DNA of 5,808 nt. Source: Haemophilus parahaemolyticus (GTDB lineage Bacteria > Pseudomonadota > Gammaproteobacteria > Enterobacterales > Pasteurellaceae). The notes under the pieces are model-generated. The model did no database searches, was not told where the DNA came from, and saw only the letters and a program-made list of their open reading frames with translations. Each line of letters opens with the position of its first letter. Positions within the stretch are counted from its first letter, which is position 1. Shown one piece after another: positions 1 to 4,763 of this stretch. The position numbers and the translations under genes are program-made. The DNA lies in assembly GCF_018373095.1 (NCBI RefSeq), contig NZ_JAHAHT010000108.1, forward strand, positions 1 to 5,808. Direction: 5' to 3'.

Positions 1-593
1 GCTTTGGTAATATCAATATGGCAATAACCATTTGGGTTTTTCTTCAAATAATCTTGATGATATTCTTCTGCTACGATGTAATTTTTAAGCGGTTGCACCT
101 CAACTTGCACTGGTTTTTTATATTTGGTTTGAAGCTGGGCGAGAGCTTGTTCGATCACTGCTTTATCTGCCCCATCTTGATAATAAATCCCTGTGCGATA
201 TTGTCTACCACGGTCGTTACCTTGTTTGTTTACACTCGTTGGATCAATCACTTTAAAATAATATTTAAGCAATTTATCTAACGAAATTTGGTTTGCATCG
301 TAAGTAACTTTTACCGTTTCTGCGTGATCGGTTACGCCAATCATCTGATAACTGGTTTTTTCCGTATTACCATTGGCATAGCCAGAAATCGCATCTTTCA
401 CACCGTGAATACGCTCCATATATGCTTCCATACCCCAGAAACAACCACCAGCAAGATAAATTTCTCGAATGTTTTGTGTATTTTCCATTGCCATTTTTTG
501 TTCTCCAGATGATGATGTTGAATTTTGTATTGCTAAAGTTGGTGTAGCACTGCAAAGTGCGGTAATAAATAGAAATGTTTTTGATAGTTTCAT
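1..593 (-). CDS. msrAB: Periplasmic peptide methionine sulfoxide reductase, MsrA domain (partial, 3' end outside window)
   Basis: It reduces methionine-S-sulfoxide in oxidised exported proteins. The visible 197 codons hold a Sec-type signal peptide (residues 1-21, cut probably after TLA), a short Ser/Thr linker, and an MsrA domain from about residue 43. The catalytic GGCFWG motif has its nucleophile at Cys51, and the C-terminal MsrA signature EEYHQDYLKKNPNGYC lies near the window edge. The start is ATG at 593, preceded by AAGGAA at a good distance. H. influenzae is known to carry a fused MsrA-MsrB enzyme at a locus with an ECF sigma factor, so an MsrB domain probably follows outside the window; that part is not seen. 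A DNA uptake signal is embedded in the signal-peptide codons. The neighbouring sigma/anti-sigma pair and methionine-rich peptide point to a role against hypochlorite-type oxidants. The MsrA domain call is very secure; the msrAB fusion name is inferred from the locus. Confidence 0.93.
   Translation of the reverse strand, partial: MKLSKTFLFITALCSATPTLAIQNSTSSSGEQKMAMENTQNIREIYLAGGCFWGMEAYMERIHGVKDAISGYANGNTEKTSYQMIGVTDHAETVKVTYDANQISLDKLLKYYFKVIDPTSVNKQGNDRGRQYRTGIYYQDGADKAVIEQALAQLQTKYKKPVQVEVQPLKNYIVAEEYHQDYLKKNPNGYCHIDITK
555..563 (+). other. DNA uptake signal sequence core (AAGTGCGGT)
   Basis: Exact 9-bp Haemophilus-type uptake core followed by AAT-rich sequence. It lies inside the signal-peptide codons of the msrA gene (antisense to it), where it encodes part of ITALC. 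It supports Haemophilus ancestry for this part of the window. Confidence 0.9.
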
Positions 594-632
594 TGCTTTT
601 CCTTATGAAGTAAAAATTAACGTTACATAAGG

Positions 633-661
633 TTAGACGGCGAAGAATTGGATTTCTTACA
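633..661 (-). promoter_or_regulatory. Candidate ECF sigma promoter of msrAB
   Basis: On the minus strand TGTAAG (656-661) is separated by 16 bp from CGTCTAA (633-639). The CGTCTAA box is a typical ECF-type -10 element. The expected start site is about 30 bp before the msrA ATG. The same spacing and a similar pattern occur upstream of the sigma gene (1503-1531) and, more weakly, of the methionine-rich gene (1480-1508). The match is by eye; no transcript evidence is available. Confidence 0.5.
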
Positions 662-710
662 GATTTTTGTAAAATTTTTAAGAAAAATGACCGCTATATA
701 TCGTTATAAC

Positions 711-905
711 CTATAAATTTTCTTTATTATTCGGCTCTACATCCCTAAATTCTTTCATCATTTTGCTTAATGTCTCACAATTTCTTTGAAAACGACGGCA
801 ATGTGGGCAGGTAACTAAATGTACTTTTAGCCCCACTTTTTCTTGTATATCTAATGAACGTTCGTGCGATTCAGAAATCATTCGAGTGGCTTGGCGACAA
901 CGCAT
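711..905 (-). CDS. Short zinc-binding anti-sigma factor (zf-HC2/ZAS-like)
   Basis: A 64-residue protein that most likely binds and silences the ECF sigma factor encoded just upstream. It shows the zinc anti-sigma motif H29-x3-C33-x2-C36 (HLVTCPHC), with Cys3 in the MRCRQATRMISES start as a plausible fourth ligand, followed by a basic helix (CRRFQRN). There is no membrane segment, so it should be cytoplasmic, and release of sigma is probably by oxidation of the zinc site rather than by proteolysis at the membrane. The ATG at 905 has AGGAGAG just upstream and sits 8 bp after the sigma stop codon, so the two are co-transcribed and probably coupled. The 3' part of this gene is duplicated in decayed form at 3822-3960. 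The family call rests on the motif and context; binding to this sigma is inferred. Confidence 0.85.
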   Translation of the reverse strand: MRCRQATRMISESHERSLDIQEKVGLKVHLVTCPHCRRFQRNCETLSKMMKEFRDVEPNNKENL

Positions 906-913
906 AATCTCTC

Positions 914-1459
914 CTAAAGTTTTTTTGAAAGACAGTTTTGCAACTGTAAACGAGCCCGATAAAGGGTGGTATGTAAATTAGACGAAGTTAAATGCGTTTC
1001 TTGACAAATTTCTTCAGATGAAAGCTCTAAAAACTCTCGCATCATAAAAATTTTTGCCTGTTTGGCGGGTAAACAAGTCAAACAAGTTTCAAAAATCAGC
1101 CAAAATTCATCGGAATACACAGTTTCTTCTTCGCCTTGTAATTCACTCGGGTAATGTTCTGGTTTCCAATGCCCCTTTTCATCAAAAAATGAATTATTGG
1201 TATTTTCATCTTCAAGTTCACTTTCTAAAACAAACCGCCCTTTCTGACGTAAATAATCGATAATTTTGTTTTTGAGAATGGCGAAAACCCAGGTTTTAAA
1301 AGCGGATTGATGCTTAAAATTATCAAGATTTTTGAATGCACTTAAAAAGGCTTCTTGTACTAAATCTTCGGCAAGATCAGCTTGATTAACTTGCAATCGT
1401 GCAAATGTCAGCATTTGAGTGCGAATTTGCTGAAGCTCAAGATCAGATATAACATTCAT
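914..1459 (-). CDS. rpoE2: ECF-family RNA polymerase sigma factor (oxidative/hypochlorite stress)
   Basis: A 181-residue group 4 sigma factor. Region 2 is visible at the N-terminus: DLAEDLVQEAFLSAFKNL for core binding, then FKTWVFAILKNKIIDYLR for -10 melting and recognition. A linker rich in acidic residues follows. Region 4 is a helix-turn-helix (LPAKQAKIFMMREFLELSSEEIC, then TSSNLHTTLYRARLQL) for -35 recognition. The start at 1459 (MNVISDLEL) is preferred because AAAGGA lies 6 bp upstream. A longer frame could begin at 1510, but it has no ribosome site and its first codons would overlap the predicted -10 box. It is followed by its anti-sigma and then msrAB, and is divergent from the methionine-rich peptide gene. 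H. influenzae RpoE2 is known from the literature as a hypochlorite-responsive regulator of msrAB; identity with it is inferred from this layout. Confidence 0.92.
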   Translation of the reverse strand: MNVISDLELQQIRTQMLTFARLQVNQADLAEDLVQEAFLSAFKNLDNFKHQSAFKTWVFAILKNKIIDYLRQKGRFVLESELEDENTNNSFFDEKGHWKPEHYPSELQGEEETVYSDEFWLIFETCLTCLPAKQAKIFMMREFLELSSEEICQETHLTSSNLHTTLYRARLQLQNCLSKKL

Positions 1460-1479
1460 TTTAATTCCTTTAAAACTTA

Positions 1480-1508
1480 TATAAGAAATGAAACCCACTT
1501 CCTTTAAC
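1480..1508 (+). promoter_or_regulatory. Weak candidate ECF promoter of the methionine-rich peptide gene
   Basis: TATAAG (1480-1485), 16 bp, then CTTTAAC (1502-1508). The upstream stretch TATAAGAAAT closely matches TGTAAGAAAT before msrAB, but the -10 part is only a partial match to CGTCTAA. The predicted transcript would begin about 35 bp before the ATG at 1552. An alternative reading of the same DNA is TGAAAC at 1489 with CATACTAA at 1508, with a short spacer. Confidence 0.3.
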
Positions 1509-1531
1509 ATACTAAGGTTGTTATTTTTACA
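1503..1531 (-). promoter_or_regulatory. Candidate autoregulated promoter of the sigma/anti-sigma operon
   Basis: On the minus strand TGTAAA (1526-1531), 16 bp, then TGTTAAA (1503-1509). This matches the msrAB upstream element in spacing and most positions. It overlaps the divergent candidate promoter, so the two -10 boxes lie on opposite strands of the same bases. A start site near 1496 would exclude the longer sigma frame beginning at 1510 and supports the start at 1459. Confidence 0.4.
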
Positions 1532-1551
1532 CTCAAAAAAGGAAATTTAAA

Positions 1552-1833
1552 ATGAAAAATTTTACATTGAAAACTGCAATCTTAGGTATAGCTATGTTAT
1601 TTGGTGCAAGCACTCTTTACGCAGAAGAAATGAAATCTGATGCCATGCCAATGAAATCAGAACCCATGATGAATACCTCAATGAAAAAAATGATGAAATC
1701 AGATGATATGAAAATGCACTCTGACCACATGATGAAGTCTGATGAGATGGAAATGAAATCTGATATGAAAATGAAATCTGATAAAAAGATGAAATCAAAT
1801 AAAAAAATGAAAATGACAAAAGAAAAAATGTAA
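1552..1833 (+). CDS. Secreted methionine-rich peptide, probable sacrificial oxidant scavenger
   Basis: A 93-residue precursor with a clear Sec signal peptide (residues 1-24: basic MKNFTLK, hydrophobic core, cut at TLYA|EE). The mature 69 residues contain 20 methionines (about 29 percent), many Lys, Ser and Asp, and no Cys, Trp, Tyr or Phe. They are built from seven MKS[DEN] units and are expected to be unfolded. It is transcribed away from the ECF sigma gene, with AAAAAAGGAAA before the ATG. In Azospira suillum the periplasmic peptide MrpX is established as a hypochlorite sink that is oxidised at methionine and repaired by a methionine sulfoxide reductase under ECF control. Here the same set (sigma, anti-sigma, Met-rich peptide, MsrA) sits together, so the same role is inferred. 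Metal (copper) binding by the Met motifs is an alternative. Its first 20 bases of coding sequence and leader recur exactly at 3975-4024. Confidence 0.88.
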   Translation: MKNFTLKTAILGIAMLFGASTLYAEEMKSDAMPMKSEPMMNTSMKKMMKSDDMKMHSDHMMKSDEMEMKSDMKMKSDKKMKSNKKMKMTKEKM

Positions 1834-1847
1834 AAAACAGTCTGTAA

Positions 1848-1886
1848 AAGTGCGGTAAAAATCTCAAAAATTTTTTACCGCACTTT
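1848..1886. terminator. Inverted uptake-signal pair acting as hairpin terminator
   Basis: Arms at 1847-1861 and 1872-1886 pair over 15 bp around a 10-base loop. Each arm contains one exact AAGTGCGGT core (1848-1856 plus strand; 1877-1885 minus strand). It lies 13 bp after the methionine-rich gene and probably ends its transcript. Oppositely oriented uptake-signal pairs working as terminators are well known in Haemophilus. The T-tract after the stem is short on both strands, so strength is uncertain. Confidence 0.75.
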
Positions 1887-1968
1887 CAATACCAACAGAA
1901 CGCGGACAGTCTATTTCATCTACCGTAATAACCTCTCCCCCTATATTCACCAAATCGTCAATATCTTG
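1864..1968 (-). pseudogene. Possible C-terminal remnant of a lost gene
   Basis: On the minus strand an open stretch of about 34 codons ends at a TGA at 1864-1866, inside the hairpin. It reads like real protein (QDIDDLVNIGGEVITVDEID followed by CPRSVGIESAVKNF), with varied composition, but it has no start codon and meets an in-frame stop just upstream near 1974. A different frame immediately upstream (GSRFKVFYIQIFDS) also looks protein-like, which would fit decay by frameshift. The family is not recognised. The rest of 1887-2074 holds nothing else that can be supported. Confidence 0.3.
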
Positions 1969-2074
1969 TAAGAATCAAATATCTGGATATAAAACACCTT
2001 AAAACGAGAACCTTTTTAGAATAAGGAATACCTAGAAATCTTATTTTTAAGCTAAGAAGGGAGAAATGAAACAA

Positions 2075-2118
2075 AAGCGACCAAATTCTGTAAGACTTAA
2101 GTAAAAATTTGACCGCTT
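2075..2118 (-). terminator. Hairpin terminator of the ATPase-PIN module, built from an inverted CAAGCGGTC-type uptake signal
   Basis: The arms 2075-2087 and 2106-2118 pair over 13 bp. Read as a minus-strand transcript every position pairs, with two G-U wobbles, and the stem is followed by TTTTGTTT. Read on the plus strand the same two positions are A-C mismatches, so the hairpin serves minus-strand transcription. It starts 9 bp after the PIN gene stop. The intact arm reads CCAAGCGGTCAAATT, close to the uptake core of the Actinobacillus pleuropneumoniae clade (ACAAGCGGT) rather than the Haemophilus core. Confidence 0.65.
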
Positions 2119-2126
2119 GGTAAGTA

Positions 2127-2582
2127 CTATTCAGTTATCAACCTCGTATAAAGCAAATCCCAATCTGCAATATCTTTATCAATGGAAGCTAATACCAATC
2201 CATTCTGTTTAGCTGTTGCAAAGTGCATAATATCAAAATTATGCTTATCAATTTTCTTTGGCGTTTGCCCACTATCTTGACGCAAACGTCTTTCATATCG
2301 AAATAACTTAGCCGCCAAATCTGCAATCGGCTTATCAATATTCAAATTACTGAGTCTATTTAATACCGAAAGATGTTTTTCGTAATTAGGAATATCCACC
2401 CAATCAACACCACGCAATACCTCATAATAAATAAGCGGTGTAATATAAACGATGTTTTGCGAATCTGATAACAACTCACGTAAACGCTGAGCCTCTATAC
2501 TGCGATTATTTTTAATTGCGGCAATTAAAATATTGGAATCTAATAGCACTTTATTATTTAATGGGACTTTATTTATAGACAT
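2127..2582 (-). CDS. PIN-domain (VapC-like) nuclease, second gene of an ATPase-nuclease module
   Basis: A 151-residue PIN-fold protein, expected to cut RNA in a metal-dependent way. The acidic active-site set is complete: Asp15 in LLDSNILI, Glu54 in YYEVLRG, Asp117 in NFDIMHFATA and Asp135/Asp137 in ASIDKDIADW. The length is that of a single-domain PIN toxin. The ATG at 2582 lies one base after the stop codon of the upstream ATPase gene, and its ribosome site AGGAG lies within the last ATPase codons, so translation is coupled. No VapB-like antitoxin is encoded beside it; the partner is the ATPase. It may therefore be an effector held in check by the ATPase. The fold call is strong; the target (tRNA, rRNA or phage RNA) cannot be read from sequence. 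Confidence 0.88.
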   Translation of the reverse strand: MSINKVPLNNKVLLDSNILIAAIKNNRSIEAQRLRELLSDSQNIVYITPLIYYEVLRGVDWVDIPNYEKHLSVLNRLSNLNIDKPIADLAAKLFRYERRLRQDSGQTPKKIDKHNFDIMHFATAKQNGLVLASIDKDIADWDLLYTRLITE

Positions 2583-2583
2583 A

Positions 2584-3696
2584 TTAAGCTCCTAATAAAT
2601 CTAATAATGCCTTCTTCATATCAGATTGAGATTCTGCTGTAGTATTTTCAAGACGTAACTTGTTGAGACTCACTCCAAACGCTTCATCTAATAAGTCAAT
2701 CAACGCAGCTTGACCCGCATTTTGAATAAGTTTCGTCACCACAACATCATTTTTTTGAACTAGCTGATATGCAGCTCCATCAACTAATTGAGTTAGTACT
2801 AGAGAAGAATGCGTAGTAATTACAAAATAGGTATTTGGAAAAATTTTTGTTAGCAACGGTAATATCTTCGTTTGCCATTCAATATGTAGATGGCTTTCAA
2901 TTTCGTCAATCAAAACATAGCCTTTTACTTGCTCAATATCTTCCGAATTTGTGAAATAAGAATAGCCAGCTACAATAGATTGAACAATTTTAATTAAAGA
3001 AGCAAATCCACTACTTAACTCGCTCAAATAATGTATTTTTCCATCCAATTTAATGGTTACACGTTCTCCATCTGGCGATTTAAAATCTTCAGGAGCTGCA
3101 CTTATGCGAGAGTCAATCTGATTTAAAATTCGCAATACAGCTAACAATTCCACCTCACGATTATTTTCACGAAGTTGATATCGATTAGATGAATTTGCTC
3201 GCTGAATAAACCATTCATCAATCGAACCTTGCATATTTAAAGTAGAAAAACTGTATTGCATTTTATCAATAACAGATTCCACATAAGCTTTTTTTCTTGT
3301 CTCAAATTCGCCTATTGCACCATCCACATTACCCCGTTTTTGTTGGATTTCTCCTCGATTTTGTGCTGCCAAATAAATTATAGGAAAGTCATGGAAACTC
3401 TTCGACTCAATAGCATCTGATATTCTTATATAAGAAGAATTCTTTTTTATAAAGTCAGAAACCTTAGTCTTATTAATAAGTGCTTTTTCAAATACAATTT
3501 TGTCAGAATAAACATAAAAATTATCTGCCACATATTTATTCGTAAAGAATAATTGCGTGTAAAGCGATTCTAAAGTTTTAGTTTTACCGACTCCATTAGA
3601 GCCAATAATCACATTCATTTTTTTATTAGAGAGTTGTAAATTAATACAGCCCACTCCCTTTACATTCTTAAATTCAATATGCTGATCTAATAACAT
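2584..3696 (-). CDS. ABC/OLD-like AAA ATPase (AAA_21 type), probable sensor of the module
   Basis: A 370-residue soluble ATPase of the SMC/ABC-like class found in many phage-defence systems. It shows Walker A GSNGVGKT at residues 32-39, an ABC-type signature LSELSSGFASL at 224-234, Walker B YVLIDEIE at 260-267 with catalytic Glu265, and the switch histidine in ITTHSS at 293-298. The helical middle (about 115-220) contains a conserved-looking IIYLAAQNRGE and stands in for the long coiled coil of larger relatives. The C-terminal 70 residues carry no TOPRIM or nuclease motif that I can see, so catalysis of cleavage is left to the PIN partner. The ATG at 3696 is preceded by AGGAT. The frame is intact. 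It resembles ATPase partners in Septu and PARIS, but membership in either is not claimed; a role in DNA repair or toxin control is possible. Confidence 0.88.
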   Translation of the reverse strand: MLLDQHIEFKNVKGVGCINLQLSNKKMNVIIGSNGVGKTKTLESLYTQLFFTNKYVADNFYVYSDKIVFEKALINKTKVSDFIKKNSSYIRISDAIESKSFHDFPIIYLAAQNRGEIQQKRGNVDGAIGEFETRKKAYVESVIDKMQYSFSTLNMQGSIDEWFIQRANSSNRYQLRENNREVELLAVLRILNQIDSRISAAPEDFKSPDGERVTIKLDGKIHYLSELSSGFASLIKIVQSIVAGYSYFTNSEDIEQVKGYVLIDEIESHLHIEWQTKILPLLTKIFPNTYFVITTHSSLVLTQLVDGAAYQLVQKNDVVVTKLIQNAGQAALIDLLDEAFGVSLNKLRLENTTAESQSDMKKALLDLLGA

Positions 3697-3734
3697 ACCG
3701 TAATCCTATTTTGTTTGTAAGCATAGATATAAAA

Positions 3735-3758
3735 CTAGTTTACCATTTAATAAACTAG
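3735..3758. promoter_or_regulatory. Palindrome (operator candidate) in the promoter region of the ATPase-PIN operon
   Basis: Perfect 8-bp inverted repeat CTAGTTTA-N8-TAAACTAG, centred about 50 bp before the ATPase start codon. On the minus strand a weak sigma-70-like pair (TTTATT, 17 bp, TATATC) overlaps it. The position fits a repressor or self-regulation site; the binding factor is unknown. A small RNA hairpin in the leader is an alternative. Confidence 0.4.
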
Positions 3759-3821
3759 AACAATCGAATTTGTAAAATATTTTGCCAGTCCAATCATCCA
3801 TTTTTATTATCTATCATTTAA

Positions 3822-3960
3822 TTATATAGATTTATCTGTGGCATCTCTAAATTTTTTCACCATTTTGCTTAATGTTTCACAATTTCGTTGAAAGCATCGA
3901 CAATAAGGGCTGGTAGTTAAAGACAGTTTTAGCCCAACTTTTTCTTGTATATCTAATGAA
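3822..3960 (-). pseudogene. Decayed partial copy of the zinc anti-sigma gene
   Basis: Bases 3842-3960 align without gaps to 740-858 of the intact anti-sigma gene with 100 of 119 positions identical by my count. The frame is still open (SLDIQEKVGLKLSLTTSPYC onward to a TAA at 3822-3824), but the 5' third with the start codon is missing. The zinc motif HLVTCPHC has become SLTTSPYC: His29 and Cys33 are replaced by Ser and only Cys36 remains. It cannot act as a normal zinc anti-sigma. The sigma gene that should precede it is absent; 14 bp later the methionine-rich gene leader begins. Confidence 0.85.
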
Positions 3961-3974
3961 ATCTATTTTTTAAC

Positions 3975-4070
3975 TATTTTTACACTCAAAAAAGGAAATT
4001 TAAAATGAAAAATTTTACATTGAAGCTGTTTCGCGAAGTTAAGAAAAATCTGGTGTTTAAGAAAGAATAA
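3975..4070 (+). pseudogene. 5' end of the methionine-rich peptide gene, duplicated and fused to unrelated sequence
   Basis: Bases 3975-4024 are identical over all 50 positions to 1522-1571: leader, ribosome site, ATG and the first six codons plus two bases. From 4025 the sequence is unrelated and reads on as a 21-residue chimera (MKNFTLKLFREVKKNLVFKKE) ending at 4068-4070. The signal peptide and all methionine repeats are lost, so the original function is gone. The tail REVKKNLVFKKE may be the end of another gene. Whether the short frame is translated is unknown, though its ribosome site is intact. Confidence 0.75.
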
Positions 4071-4079
4071 TTAGGATAA

Positions 4080-4130
4080 AAAACGAGCATTTTCAATTTA
4101 ACTTGATGCTAAACAGAAAATGCTCGTTTT
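4080..4130 (-). terminator. Strong hairpin terminator of the autotransporter gene
   Basis: Arms AAAACGAGCATTTTC (4080-4094) and GAAAATGCTCGTTTT (4116-4130) pair over 15 bp around a 21-base loop. On the minus strand the stem runs into a T-tract (TTTTTT through 4076). It lies about 40 bp after the autotransporter stop codon and could also stop plus-strand transcripts from the short chimera. Confidence 0.8.
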
Positions 4131-4339
4131 AGATGCTAATTTATCCGATTAGATTGGTTGTTTTATCCTTACCAAACCCAGCCAGCCCCCATTTGATAGG
4201 AAATTTTACTGTTTTTGCCTGCATTCACAGCGATACCGCTTTTTAATGTGATATTTGCTTTTGGTGTGTAACCTACGCCAATCGCCACTGCATTACGGCT
4301 GCCATAACCGCCCACCGCAGCAGAAAAACTCGCTTTTCC

Positions 4340-4349
4340 GACCGCTTGT
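4340..4349 (-). other. Exact ACAAGCGGTC (A. pleuropneumoniae-type uptake core) in the anchor codons
   Basis: Reads ACAAGCGGTC on the minus strand, inside codons for PQAVGKA. This is the uptake core of the other Pasteurellaceae clade, not the Haemophilus AAGTGCGGT. One copy within a coding motif could be chance. Confidence 0.35.
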
Positions 4350-4492
4350 GGCAATACTAAACCAGAAAGTGCGTTAGCCGCCGCCAAACCACGTTCTAAT
4401 TTGCTGTCTAATTTTCCTAATTTGCCATTTAGCTCGTTAAAATCTGATTGGAAATTATGCACTTGCGTTTGCAATGTGCCTAATTTGAGGTC

Positions 4493-4702
4493 GGTATATT
4501 GTTTTGCATCTGATAAAGTTTTTGCATCGCCCGCTTCACGTTTAACAGCTTCTTCCGTAATTTGTGAAACCACTTCTTTTTTTGCTTGAACAATTTTACT
4601 ATCCACACCTGCGATTTTAGTTTCGATATCTGTCACTTTTGTATTTAATGGGTTAAATTTTTCATTGGTATATTGTTTTGCATCTACTAACGTTTTTGCA
4701 TC
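4493..4702 (-). repeat. Two-copy stalk repeat DAKTL-x-DAKQYT
   Basis: Two 36-bp units at 4493-4528 and 4667-4702 match at 33 of 36 bases and are 174 bp (58 residues) apart. Each encodes DAKTL[VS]DAKQYT. They mark an internal duplication of the coiled-coil stalk, a usual way for trimeric adhesins to vary in length by recombination. Confidence 0.75.
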
Positions 4703-4763
4703 TGCTTTTTCCATTTGTTTTTTATTTACAGCATCGGTATCTTTTACGGCTGTTTTTACATTA

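Noticed and set aside
18..512. Plus-strand open frames over the msrA gene
   Set aside because: They oppose a clear MsrA coding sequence and are rich in Phe, Ile and Cys without any recognisable domain.
367..555. Second minus-strand frame within msrA
   Set aside because: Overlaps the MsrA frame that contains GGCFWG; no domain or independent start signal.
1460..1510. N-terminal extension of the sigma factor beginning at 1510 (MLKEVGFISY)
   Set aside because: No ribosome site before it, it overlaps the predicted promoter -10, and the family begins near MNVISDLEL, which has AAAGGA upstream.
1592..1867. Long minus-strand open frame opposite the methionine-rich gene
   Set aside because: Antisense shadow of the low-complexity repeats: Ser/Phe-rich, without ribosome site; the plus-strand frame has a signal peptide and family context.
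2066..2104. 12-residue plus-strand mini-frame (MKQKRPNSVRLK) with GAAGGGAG upstream
   Set aside because: Good ribosome-site match, but it overlaps the module terminator hairpin and has no sign of conservation; most likely chance.
2127..2582. Standard VapBC toxin-antitoxin operon
   Set aside because: No small VapB-type DNA-binding antitoxin is encoded on either side; the adjacent gene is a 370-residue ATPase.
4169..4714. Stand-alone 181-residue gene starting at 4714
   Set aside because: The frame carries adhesin neck sequence upstream of this ATG, lacks a signal peptide, and is the 3' part of the split autotransporter.
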